DNA from: Anaerolineales bacterium
GTDB lineage: Bacteria; Chloroflexota; Anaerolineae; Anaerolineales; Villigracilaceae
Length of the DNA stretch: 42,639 nucleotides
Assembly: GCA_021462845.1 (NCBI GenBank)
Contig: JAJTXU010000010.1
Location: 1-42,639, forward strand
Direction: 5' to 3'
Made by a program: the position numbers and the translations under genes. The notes under the pieces are model-generated. The model worked only from the letters and a program-made list of their open reading frames with translations, was not told the origin of the DNA and ran no database searches. Of this stretch, positions 30,706 to 38,162 are shown piece by piece. Every line of letters begins with the position of its first letter. The stretch's first letter is position 1.

Positions 30706-31968
30706 ATGTCATTCGACGTAAACCTTATCCGCCGGCAATTCCCCGCGCTCGACAGACCTGAAGTCTTCTTCGACAACCCGGGCGGGACCCAGATCGCGAA
30801 ACCATCCCTTGATCGTGTCAATCGTTACTTGATCGAGAGCAATGCCAATCACGAAGGCGCGTTCGCCACAAGCATCGCCTCCGATGCGGTGCTGGATGAG
30901 GCGCATCGCGCCATGGCCGATTTCTATAATGCCCCATCGCCGGAGGAAATTATTTTCGGCAACAATATGACCACCATCACACTGCACATGAGTCGGTCTC
31001 TCGCGCGCGAGTGGCAGGAAGGCGATGAAATTGTCGTAACGCGCCTGGATCACGATGCCAATGTAACGCCCTGGGTATTGGCGGCGCAAGATCGCGGGGT
31101 AAAGGTCAACTGGGTGGATTTCGATGTTGAAGAAGGCACGCTGAATCTAAACGACCTGCAAAAAGCGCTCGAGCGAAAGCCAAAACTGTTGGCGGTCGGC
31201 TATGCTTCGAACTCCCTTGGCACGATCAACCCGATCAAGAACATGATCGACATGGCGCATGCGGTTGGCGCAGAAGTGTACATTGACGCCGTCCAATACG
31301 CGCCGCACGGTCCCATCGATGTGCAGAAATTGAATTGCGATTTCCTGGTCTCTTCCGCATATAAATTTTTTGGAACCCATGTGGGGATTTTGTATGGAAA
31401 GCGCGGGCGGCTGGAAAAACTCTTTGCATACAAAGTGCGCCCTGCCACCAACCGTCTTCCGGGAAAATTTGAAACCGGCACCCAAAACCACGAAGGCATT
31501 GCCGGGGTCTTGGGCGCGATCGAATACTTCGAATCGATCGGCAGAGAATTTGGAGGCGAGTTCGTGGAAGGTCTTGCCGGAGAGAATTATCAAGGACGCC
31601 GGCTGGAACTCAAAAAGGCGATGTCTGCTATTCATGCGTATGAGGTGGAACTAAGCAGGGCGCTTCTCTCCGCCCTCAATGCCGTTCCCGGACTGCGGCT
31701 CTACGGATTGAATGATGTTCACCGGTTGGATGAGCGTGTCGCTACATTTTCTTTTCGCTTGAAAGATATGCATCCTCGCGTGGTGGCGGAAAAACTTGCC
31801 CAGCAGGGAATTTTTGTGTGGGATGGAAACTACTATGCCATCAACGTTTCCGAACGGCTTGGCGTGGAAGAACAAGGCGGCATGGTGCGGGTGGGCGCCG
31901 CTCATTACAACACATTGGAAGAAGTTGCCCGGCTCAAAGACGCCTTGATCGAGATCGCCTCCCATTAA
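30706..31968 (+). CDS. Cysteine-desulfurase-like class V aminotransferase
   Basis: A PLP-dependent enzyme of the SufS-like group (TIGR01976-type pattern), usually annotated as cysteine desulfurase-like with unproven substrate. The 420-residue protein has the N-terminal FFDNPGGTQIAKPSLD, GNNMTTITLHMSRSL, the cofactor-contacting DAVQYAPHGPIDVQ and the PLP lysine in VSSAYKFFGTHVGILYG. The C-terminal domain ends GMVRVGAAHYNTLEEV. The ATG at 30706 has GAGGAG about 8 bases upstream; a 29-residue upstream extension is rejected because it crosses the palindromic operator. It is monocistronic and unlinked to other iron-sulfur assembly genes here. Confidence 0.87.
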   Translation: MSFDVNLIRRQFPALDRPEVFFDNPGGTQIAKPSLDRVNRYLIESNANHEGAFATSIASDAVLDEAHRAMADFYNAPSPEEIIFGNNMTTITLHMSRSLAREWQEGDEIVVTRLDHDANVTPWVLAAQDRGVKVNWVDFDVEEGTLNLNDLQKALERKPKLLAVGYASNSLGTINPIKNMIDMAHAVGAEVYIDAVQYAPHGPIDVQKLNCDFLVSSAYKFFGTHVGILYGKRGRLEKLFAYKVRPATNRLPGKFETGTQNHEGIAGVLGAIEYFESIGREFGGEFVEGLAGENYQGRRLELKKAMSAIHAYEVELSRALLSALNAVPGLRLYGLNDVHRLDERVATFSFRLKDMHPRVVAEKLAQQGIFVWDGNYYAINVSERLGVEEQGGMVRVGAAHYNTLEEVARLKDALIEIASH

Positions 31969-31980
31969 GCGCCGCAAGAA

Positions 31981-32838
31981 TTATCTTGTCTGCAACACTT
32001 CCATCAAACAAGATTCGATTTCGGATGAGGTTGGGATTCCTGCCAGCCCAATGCGTGTCACAGACTGCGCCGCGATCAATGTGGCAAAGCGCGCCGCTTC
32101 CCACGGGTCGCGTGTTCTTAACAAACGGATAAAAAACGCCGTGGCAAACACATCGCCCGCGCCGGTCGCGTCCACTTCATTCACTTCGGGCGCGCGGAAG
32201 CGGCGCCGGTCGCCGTTCCAATGTAGAACGCATCCCTCCGCGCCTTCGGTGACGACCAGTATCCGCGTTTGATGCGCCATCTGTTCGATGAGTTCGTGGT
32301 TGCCGTTCACATCCTCGCGGCTGACGATCACCGCGTTTGCTTTTTGCAAAATGGATTCTGAGTTTGCCCATTCACTGCGCGAGACGCGTCCATCCGCATC
32401 CCAGCTCCTCATCCAACCTTGCGGAGTGACTCCCAGCAACGTGGGCGAAAACGCTTCGGGTACCGACGGGTCCATTTCATTGGCAATCGGCGCGAGATGA
32501 ATGATCGAGGCATTGCGCCACAACGTTGGCGCCGAGGTTAGGTCAATTCTTGCGGCTTGCGCGCGCAAATATTGCACGCGCCCCTGATCTGTATAAATAT
32601 TTTCAAAGGTTGTGCTGTGCGGAGATTCGATCGAAACGACAGGAATGCCCTGCAACGCGTCGAGAGAGGTCTCTTTGCCAGCCGTTGTGACGATCCCCGC
32701 CTTCATCCCCAGCGCGCGCGCCGTCAACGCAGAGTAGGCAACTGTCCCGCCGAGCCTCGCGCCGTTCGCGGTTAAATCATGCGCCATGTGACCGATCACG
32801 AGATATTCCACCGCGTCAAACAAAGTCGGGTTGCGCAT
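31981..32838 (-). CDS. PfkB-family carbohydrate or nucleoside kinase
   Basis: An ATP-dependent ribokinase-like sugar or nucleoside kinase. The 285-residue protein has a Gly-rich N-terminal substrate region (GARLGGTVAYSALTARALG near 25-43), the ADP-binding VVTEGAEGCVLHW, and the PfkB signature 2, VDATGAGDVFATAFF, near 223-237 with the catalytic Asp. The substrate is not evident. No ribosome-binding site is present; TATAAT lies 6 bases before the ATG. It is convergent with the cysteine-desulfurase-like gene (12-base gap) and downstream of the jag-yidC cluster's terminator. Confidence 0.87.
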   Translation of the reverse strand: MRNPTLFDAVEYLVIGHMAHDLTANGARLGGTVAYSALTARALGMKAGIVTTAGKETSLDALQGIPVVSIESPHSTTFENIYTDQGRVQYLRAQAARIDLTSAPTLWRNASIIHLAPIANEMDPSVPEAFSPTLLGVTPQGWMRSWDADGRVSRSEWANSESILQKANAVIVSREDVNGNHELIEQMAHQTRILVVTEGAEGCVLHWNGDRRRFRAPEVNEVDATGAGDVFATAFFIRLLRTRDPWEAARFATLIAAQSVTRIGLAGIPTSSEIESCLMEVLQTR

Positions 32839-32844
32839 GGGCGC

Positions 32845-32850
32845 ATTATA
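32845..32850 (-). promoter_or_regulatory. TATAAT 6 nt before the PfkB start codon
   Basis: A perfect -10 hexamer followed by GCGCCC and then ATG. Transcription would begin on the start codon, and no Shine-Dalgarno sequence is present. Confidence 0.55.
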
Positions 32851-32864
32851 CCCGCCGCCCCGTT

Positions 32865-32913
32865 AAAAAACTTTCCTCTTTCGCCTTTCATGAAGAAAGA
32901 AGAAAGAGGAAAG
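32865..32913 (-). terminator. Intrinsic terminator of the rpmH-jag cluster
   Basis: CTTTCCTCTTTC (32902-32913, minus strand) pairs perfectly with GAAAGAGGAAAG (32871-32882) and is followed by TTTTTT. The arms are identical to those of the inverted repeat after trpE (3959-4010). Confidence 0.8.
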
Positions 32914-32940
32914 AAAAACCATAACGTAAGCAGCCGCGCG

Positions 32941-33738
32941 TTATCCGTCTTTGGGGACGATCGTCACTTTGCGGTGAGGTTCCACGCCGGCGCTTTCGGT
33001 TTTTACATCGGGATGATCGCGTAAGGCAATGTGGATGACGCGCCTCTCGCCGGAAGGCATGGGCTCGAGCGATTGCTTCTTCCCGTTTTTGGCAACCTGG
33101 TCCGCCATGCGCATTGCCATTTGGACCAATTGCTTTTCGCGGCGGTTGCGATACCCTTCCACATCCACCGACAATTGCACCCATTCGCCCACTTCTTTGC
33201 CGACTACAAGAGAAGCAATATATTGAAACGCATTCAACGTCTCTGAATGACGCCCGATCAACACGCTCAGGTCGTCGCCGCGAATATCCACATGAATGTT
33301 GCGCCGCCCTTCGCGGTCGCGCTCATTGTAATGCGCCGAGATTTGCGCTTCGAGATTCATCAAATGGATCAATTTTGAAATCGCGGATTCGGTTTTGTCG
33401 AGGACAACATCATGCTCGATCTCATCCTGCGGATTTTCAGCAGGCTGGGATTCGGCCGGCTGGACTGGGGCAGGCTTCCCCTGCGGTTGAGCCGCGCGCG
33501 GTTTCGCTTCCGACTCCCGTTTGGCTGGTTCCTCCGTAGCCGCCGGCATCCCGCCTTCGGGGATGACCGTCAACTTGACGCGCACTTGTGTTTTGCCCAA
33601 TCCAAACAATCCTTTGGTACCGGCATCCAACACTTCGACGCTGACGCGGTCCGCGGTGAGACCAAGTTGCGCCAACCCTTGCGCGAGGGCTTCCTCGACA
33701 GTGGGCGCGATGATCTCGAGTGTGGTTCTTTCGTTCAT
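32941..33738 (-). CDS. jag: Jag/KhpB RNA-binding protein
   Basis: An RNA-binding regulator of cell elongation (KhpB/EloR in firmicutes). The 265-residue protein has all three expected parts: a Jag_N domain at about 1-55 (EEALAQGLAQLGL, KGLFGLGKTQVRV), an acidic Pro-rich linker to about 110, a KH domain near 120-195 (DLSVLIGRHSETLNAFQYI, with the GxxG-like loop as IGRHSE), and an R3H domain near 200-255 (EPMPSGERRVIHIAL). AAGGAGG precedes the ATG. It is last gene of the rpmH-rnpA-yidD-yidC cluster, 16 bases after yidC. Confidence 0.93.
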   Translation of the reverse strand: MNERTTLEIIAPTVEEALAQGLAQLGLTADRVSVEVLDAGTKGLFGLGKTQVRVKLTVIPEGGMPAATEEPAKRESEAKPRAAQPQGKPAPVQPAESQPAENPQDEIEHDVVLDKTESAISKLIHLMNLEAQISAHYNERDREGRRNIHVDIRGDDLSVLIGRHSETLNAFQYIASLVVGKEVGEWVQLSVDVEGYRNRREKQLVQMAMRMADQVAKNGKKQSLEPMPSGERRVIHIALRDHPDVKTESAGVEPHRKVTIVPKDG

Positions 33739-33754
33739 GCCCGCCTCCTTGATG

Positions 33755-34627
33755 TTAAGATTTTTGCCCGCCGGGGAGCAGGTTGCGCCAGTTCACTTTG
33801 CCCATCAAAGCATATTGCACGATACTCAAAATGTTGCTGGCGACAAAATAGATAGAAAGCCCGGAGGCATAGTTGACCGAAAATAGAAACAACATGACCG
33901 GCATGTAGATGCTCATCATGCGCGCCGTTGCGGCGGATTGGTCGCCGGGGGTCGAGGAGACCGGCATGGTGAGTTTGCTCTGAATGTAGGTGGTGAGCGC
34001 CACAGTCAGCGCCAGAATCGGAATACCTACCCCGAAAATGATGGTGCGTTCGGGTAAGCCGAGGTCGATCCACAAAAATTTGCTGTTGAGTGGAACCAGC
34101 GAGGCGACATCTTGAAACGAGTACAAACTGTTTGAAAGTTTGAGGATGCTCAACGGCGTGGAGCCGATTGCGTAGGTGATGCTTGGGATGAGGGCGAACA
34201 GGATCGGGAATTGGATGAGCGTGGGGAGGCAGGAACCGAACGGGTTGATGCCTTTTTCGCGGTAGACGCGCATCTGTTCCTGCGCGAGTTTTTCGCGGTC
34301 TTTGGCGTATTTTTTCTGGATGGCGATCCAATCCTTGTCGTTTTGCATATCCTGCATGGCTTTGGCGCCTTTCATCTGCTGGGCGTTGAGGGGCCAGGTG
34401 ACGAGGCGGATCAACACCGTGAGCAGGATGATGGCAATGCCGAAGTTTTTACCGACAAAGGTGTAAATGAAGATCAAAATATTGACAACGAAGTTGATGA
34501 CCGCGCTGAAGTTGGTGAACGCCAATACGAGTATGGCGATCACCGCGATGGTTTTCAACGATTCGGTGGCGAAGCCCTGAGGCAGTTCGGGTCGTTGCGC
34601 CTGTGTTTGATTACCGGTATTTTTCAT
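33755..34627 (-). CDS. yidC: Membrane protein insertase YidC/Oxa1
   Basis: Inserts membrane proteins with or without SecYEG. The 290-residue protein is the short form lacking the large Gram-negative periplasmic domain. Helices and motifs are AIILLTVLIRLVTWPLNAQQMKG, KYAKDREKLAQEQMRVYREKGINPFGSCLPTL in outline, QFPILFALI, and MMSIYMPVMLFLFSVNYASGLSIYFVASNILSIVQ. The positively charged groove residue is in VLIRLVTWP. The start at 34627 gives MKNTGNQTQ; an earlier ATG at 34690 lies inside the preceding gene and is less likely. The ribosome site is weak. It follows the beta-propeller lipoprotein gene by 13 bases. Confidence 0.92.
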   Translation of the reverse strand: MKNTGNQTQAQRPELPQGFATESLKTIAVIAILVLAFTNFSAVINFVVNILIFIYTFVGKNFGIAIILLTVLIRLVTWPLNAQQMKGAKAMQDMQNDKDWIAIQKKYAKDREKLAQEQMRVYREKGINPFGSCLPTLIQFPILFALIPSITYAIGSTPLSILKLSNSLYSFQDVASLVPLNSKFLWIDLGLPERTIIFGVGIPILALTVALTTYIQSKLTMPVSSTPGDQSAATARMMSIYMPVMLFLFSVNYASGLSIYFVASNILSIVQYALMGKVNWRNLLPGGQKS

Positions 34628-34640
34628 GGGTCGGTTGCTC

Positions 34641-35777
34641 TTACTTTCCTGAGAAGGTCCATTTCTCGTCGCTTTCGGCGTCGAGGGCAACGAGATAATA
34701 ATCCGATTCTAAGTAAGCGACAAGCACAAAGTCGCCTGCCACAACGGGCGTGGTGTACGCCTTGCCTTTGTCGGCGGGTTTGTACCATTCGTCAAAATCG
34801 CCATCGGCATTGAAGGAATAGACACCGCCCGATTCGGTGGCGACCAGAATTTGGTCGCCGTACACCAGCGGGCTGGCGGTAATGGCAGAGTCGGGTTGAG
34901 CTTCCCAGTTCAGCGTTCCATCCGCGGTGTTGAAGGAATAGACATACCCTTCCACATCGCCGAAGTACAGGTTGTCGCCGCTGGCGACGGGGGTTCCCCA
35001 GATCCAGCCTTTGGTGTCCAAGACAGGTTCGTGCGCGCCCGTGACCGGGTCGAAGCGTTCCAGTTGTTTGGCGAGCGAGCCGACGTATAACATGCCGTCT
35101 GCTCCGAGCGCCGCGCCGCCGGGCACTGCGCCGCCGAGGTCTTTGTGCCAGAGCACATCGTAGGTTTTGAGGTCGATGGCGATCACACTTTTATCTAATG
35201 AGGTGACGAAGAGGCGTTCGCCGTCTGTGACGGGTTGCGCCCACAAGCGGGCTTCTTCTTTGGCTGATTCGGAGACCGTGATTGCTTCGATGGCTTGTTT
35301 TTCAGATTTGCCGTCTGCCAGGTCCAAAACATACACCTTGCCGTCTGAGTTGGGCGCGAACAGGCGGTTGCCAATCACAAGCGGAGGGGCGATCCACAAC
35401 CCCTTCACTTCTGAAAACTTCCATTTGATATTGGGGGTCTGTTTTTCCAGATCAATATCGTTCGGGTCCAGGGCATACATGATATGTTTGCTGCTCGAAT
35501 CGAGCACGATGACCAGCCCGTCTTCGGTGAGTACCGGGTTCGTAATGTACATGTTTGGGCTTTTGCCAAACGAAAAAATTCCGCCGGAACTTTCACCGGA
35601 GAACTTCCATAATTGCTTTCCGCTTTTCGCGTCGACAGCATAGACCGTGTTCGTGTTTGCCAGATACGCCACATCGCCGCTGGCAGATAAACCGGGCCAC
35701 GCCACGGCGCCGGTACACCCGCTCAGAAAAACAGCCGCGAGCAGGATGATAGAGATGAATACAAATTTCTTTCTCAT
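34641..35777 (-). CDS. PQQ-like beta-propeller lipoprotein in the yidC cluster
   Basis: The 378-residue lipoprotein (lipobox LSGC, Cys about 21) consists of repeated propeller blades. Examples are YAVDAKSGKQLWKFSG, YALDPNDIDLEKQTPNIKWKF, VIAIDLKTYDVLWHKDLGG, YSFNTADGTLNWEAQPDS and YLVALDAESDEKWTFSG. The xVYALDAxTGxxLW pattern is that of BamB/PQQ-repeat proteins, but no quinoprotein catalytic residues are evident. In proteobacteria BamB assists outer-membrane protein assembly. Here, between yidD and yidC in a probably single-membrane lineage, a role in envelope protein biogenesis is an inference from position. Its start has GGAG about 12 bases upstream. Confidence 0.85.
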   Translation of the reverse strand: MRKKFVFISIILLAAVFLSGCTGAVAWPGLSASGDVAYLANTNTVYAVDAKSGKQLWKFSGESSGGIFSFGKSPNMYITNPVLTEDGLVIVLDSSSKHIMYALDPNDIDLEKQTPNIKWKFSEVKGLWIAPPLVIGNRLFAPNSDGKVYVLDLADGKSEKQAIEAITVSESAKEEARLWAQPVTDGERLFVTSLDKSVIAIDLKTYDVLWHKDLGGAVPGGAALGADGMLYVGSLAKQLERFDPVTGAHEPVLDTKGWIWGTPVASGDNLYFGDVEGYVYSFNTADGTLNWEAQPDSAITASPLVYGDQILVATESGGVYSFNADGDFDEWYKPADKGKAYTTPVVAGDFVLVAYLESDYYLVALDAESDEKWTFSGK

Positions 35778-35792
35778 GGATGATCGATACTC

Positions 35793-36083
35793 CTATGGAA
35801 CGGGGTCGTATCCCCCGGGGTTGAATGGGTTGCATCGTAACACGCGCCAGATCGCCATCCCCAAACCTTTGACTGCGCCGTATTTGTAGATTGCCTGATA
35901 CCCATAATGCGAACACGATGGGTAGAACCGGCAGGTGTTTTCCGGTAGCCCCTTGGAGATGGTCATTTGATACAGCCGGATCAATGATAACAACGCCAGG
36001 CGCGGAAAATTCCAGATCGTGCGCGGCATATCGCGCAGACGCGGTTCGTGTGAATAATCGTGCAGATGAAATTCAGGGTTCAT
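35793..36083 (-). CDS. yidD: Membrane protein insertion efficiency factor YidD
   Basis: A small peripheral membrane protein that helps YidC-dependent insertion. The core [36 protein letters not shown] and [20 protein letters not shown], in outline, are diagnostic, including the conserved cysteines. The 96-residue product has about 18 extra N-terminal residues compared with typical YidD; an internal ATG at 36029 would give the usual length. The start at 36083 overlaps rnpA by 4 bases, which favours it through translational coupling. Confidence 0.93.
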   Translation of the reverse strand: MNPEFHLHDYSHEPRLRDMPRTIWNFPRLALLSLIRLYQMTISKGLPENTCRFYPSCSHYGYQAIYKYGAVKGLGMAIWRVLRCNPFNPGGYDPVP

Positions 36084-36424
36084 GCGGGGGGTGAGATCAA
36101 TTGCGCGCGTTGCAACAAGTTGAGCAGGGCGGAGCGTGTATCTGCCAGAGTGGCGGAGGCTAGCCCCGAACGGGCGATCAAGATCAAATCGGCGTGAGAG
36201 GCGAGGCTAGGGGTCAGGGTCCGCATCGCTTCTCGCAAGAGGCGCTTTGCTCGGTTGCGTCGCACAGCGGTGCCGGCCGACCGTCCCGCCGCGACTCCGA
36301 TTCGCAGGTTGCCTTGCAGGTTCTTTTCGACAATCAAAACAACAAGCGGGTGGGCATAGGACTTGCCGGAACGCCGCACCCGCTTGAAATCTTCAGACCG
36401 GGTCAGACGAAATTTTCTCTGCAC
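36080..36424 (-). CDS. rnpA: Ribonuclease P protein component
   Basis: The protein subunit of RNase P, which trims tRNA 5' ends. The 114-residue protein has the family motif [16 protein letters not shown] near 52-67 and an N-terminal [19 protein letters not shown]. The start is GTG at 36424 with GGAGG upstream. It is second gene of the cluster, 27 bases after rpmH, and overlaps yidD by 4 bases. Confidence 0.94.
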   Translation of the reverse strand: MQRKFRLTRSEDFKRVRRSGKSYAHPLVVLIVEKNLQGNLRIGVAAGRSAGTAVRRNRAKRLLREAMRTLTPSLASHADLILIARSGLASATLADTRSALLNLLQRAQLISPPA

Positions 36425-36451
36425 CCACAGCCTCCACGCGCTTTCTGCCGC

Positions 36452-36622
36452 CTACCAGCGGACTTTTTTCACGTGGTTGTTGGCGGTCTTGGTCAACTGC
36501 GCGCGACCGCGCAAACGGCGGCGCTTGAGCACTGCGCGCCCATCAGCCGTAGCCATGCGTTTGCGAAAGCCGTGCACGCGCACGCGGCGGCGGATTTTCG
36601 GTTGATACGTACGTTTGGTCAT
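36452..36622 (-). CDS. rpmH: 50S ribosomal protein L34
   Basis: A 56-residue ribosomal protein. It begins [19 protein letters not shown] and continues [20 protein letters not shown], the diagnostic L34 sequence. A short C-terminal tail [12 protein letters not shown] is longer than in many bacteria (44-47 residues is usual). GAGGA precedes the ATG by about 8 bases. It is first gene of the conserved rpmH-rnpA-yidD-yidC-jag cluster. The dnaA gene that often flanks rpmH is not present here. Confidence 0.96.
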   Translation of the reverse strand: MTKRTYQPKIRRRVRVHGFRKRMATADGRAVLKRRRLRGRAQLTKTANNHVKKVRW

Positions 36623-36674
36623 TCTTCGTTCCTCGTTTCAAAAATAATGGCTGTTGCCCTTAAAGCGGCACGAC

Positions 36675-36704
36675 ATTATACCGTAGGGCTTCCGATTCGG
36701 TCAA
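36675..36704 (-). promoter_or_regulatory. Promoter of the rpmH cluster
   Basis: TTGACC (36699-36704) and TATAAT (36675-36680) on the minus strand are 18 bases apart, and the start codon is about 50 bases downstream. This is a near-consensus sigma70-type promoter. Confidence 0.75.
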
Positions 36705-36793
36705 TTTGGATTCGCCGGGAAATTTTCCACCGCTTCAAAAGTCGTGAGACGTGTAACGCCCGCTTCGCTCGCAGGGGAGGCTTGATTCGCCGC

Positions 36794-37492
36794 CTATTCC
36801 TTTTTATTCCCATTACGGACCGGGTAGACCGGGTGCGCGAGCATTTCGGCAAGTTTTTGCGCGCCCTCCGGGCTGGCAACCGCGATGATCTCATCGTTTT
36901 CTTGCAAGATACTGTCGCCGCGAGGCAACGTCATCACACCGTCGCGGATGATCGCCGCGATCACGCAATGTTCGGCCAGCGCCATATCTTTGAGTTGAAT
37001 TCCAATGGCTTTCGCTCCCGGCGGCACTTTTTCCTCCACCACCGAATAATGCCCGCGGCGGATCTTGAAGAGCGTCATCATGTCGCCCAGAGACATTTCC
37101 TCCTGGATCAAATGCGCCAGCACATCCGCCGAATTCAACGCCACGTCTACCTTGAATGTGTCGTTGAACAACCAGGCGTTCACCGGATTATTCACGCGCG
37201 CGATCGTGCGCGGCACCTCGAACATGGTCTTAACGACAAAACACATGGCAAGGTTGGTCGCGTCTTCGCTGGTTACCGCGGCAACCACATGCGCTTCTCG
37301 CGCGCCTGCCGCCTCAAGCACGCCGGGGTCGACCGGGTTCCCTTCGTAGATCACCTCGGTTGGCAGTTCCTGATGAAGGTGCGTGAGCAGTTCGCGCCGA
37401 TGTTCGATCAGGCGCACTTTGTAATTTTGGTTGACGAGCAGACTGGCAAGGCGCGTGCCTGTGCGTCCGCCTCCGGCGATGAGTACAAACAT
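36794..37492 (-). CDS. TrkA/RCK-type potassium transport regulator (second of pair)
   Basis: A cytoplasmic NAD(H)-binding regulator of potassium transport. The 232-residue protein has the TrkA_N Rossmann motif MFVLIAGGGRTGTRLASLL, VIYEGNPVDPGVLEAAG and VVAAVTSEDATNLAM, and a C-terminal TrkA_C/RCK_C domain from about 150 (VPPGAKAIGIQLKDMALAEHCVIAAI; ILQENDEIIAVASPEGA). The start at 37492 is one base after the upstream stop codon, with GGAGG inside the preceding gene. It should pair with the next TrkA-like protein to gate an adjacent transporter. Confidence 0.88.
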   Translation of the reverse strand: MFVLIAGGGRTGTRLASLLVNQNYKVRLIEHRRELLTHLHQELPTEVIYEGNPVDPGVLEAAGAREAHVVAAVTSEDATNLAMCFVVKTMFEVPRTIARVNNPVNAWLFNDTFKVDVALNSADVLAHLIQEEMSLGDMMTLFKIRRGHYSVVEEKVPPGAKAIGIQLKDMALAEHCVIAAIIRDGVMTLPRGDSILQENDEIIAVASPEGAQKLAEMLAHPVYPVRNGNKKE

Positions 37493-37493
37493 G

Positions 37494-38156
37494 TTACGCC
37501 TCCGCCTTTCCGGTGAGTAGCGCGGACAACGCGCCAATACCTTCGAATGTGGAACTGACGTTGAGCAGGTCGCCGGTTTGCAGGGTTGTGCCCATCTCTG
37601 GCAAAGAGGCTCTGCCGGCGCGTGAAAGCGCCACAGGGTAGCACTGCTTCAGCGGGGCTAGTAGATCCCCAACCGTTTTGCCGTTCCATGATTCGGGAAT
37701 GATGATCTCGTAGACTTCGACTTCGCCGTTACCGGCAGAATAGACCGCGCGATGCGAAGGGTTCATTAACAGTTCTTCCACGCGTTGCGCGCCCCAATAC
37801 GTGGAGCCCACCGTATGCAACCCAAACGCCTCGATGACGGAACGCAGGTTTGGATCATAATTCCGCGCCACCACGTTGGGAACTTGGTAGACCGCGCGCG
37901 CGGTATGAGCCACAACCGCATTTAAAGTATCTGAATTCGTTACGGCGGCAAGCCCGTTCGCTTCCTGAATGCCGGCGCGCTCGAGCACGCTTTCCGCCAA
38001 ACCTTCGCCTTCCAGTGTGCGCCCGCGGAAATCGGGATGGAGGCGGTTGAACGCTTCCCTGCGGCTATCCACCACCACCACTTGATGCCCGCTATTGAAC
38101 AGGTGGTAACACAGCTCCGCGCCTACGCGGCCGCATCCCACAACGATGAACTTCAT
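37494..38156 (-). CDS. TrkA/RCK-type potassium transport regulator (first of pair)
   Basis: The 220-residue protein has the Rossmann motif MKFIVVGCGRVGAELCYHLF, LEGEGLAESVLERAGI, GLAAVTNSDTLNAVVAHTAR, then an RCK_C-like end (GNGEVEVYEIIIPESWNGKTVGDL; LQTGDLLNVSSTFEGIGAL). AAGGAG precedes the ATG. It sits 6 bases downstream of a large KimA-like permease gene and 1 base before the second TrkA-like gene. The order permease-TrkA-TrkA also occurs in actinobacteria (general knowledge) and implies a transport complex. Confidence 0.88.
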   Translation of the reverse strand: MKFIVVGCGRVGAELCYHLFNSGHQVVVVDSRREAFNRLHPDFRGRTLEGEGLAESVLERAGIQEANGLAAVTNSDTLNAVVAHTARAVYQVPNVVARNYDPNLRSVIEAFGLHTVGSTYWGAQRVEELLMNPSHRAVYSAGNGEVEVYEIIIPESWNGKTVGDLLAPLKQCYPVALSRAGRASLPEMGTTLQTGDLLNVSSTFEGIGALSALLTGKAEA

Positions 38157-38162
38157 AATAGA

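Noticed and set aside
36425-36793. Replication origin near rpmH
   Set aside because: No dnaA gene and no cluster of TTATCCACA-type boxes is visible; the next gene is a TrkA-like regulator.
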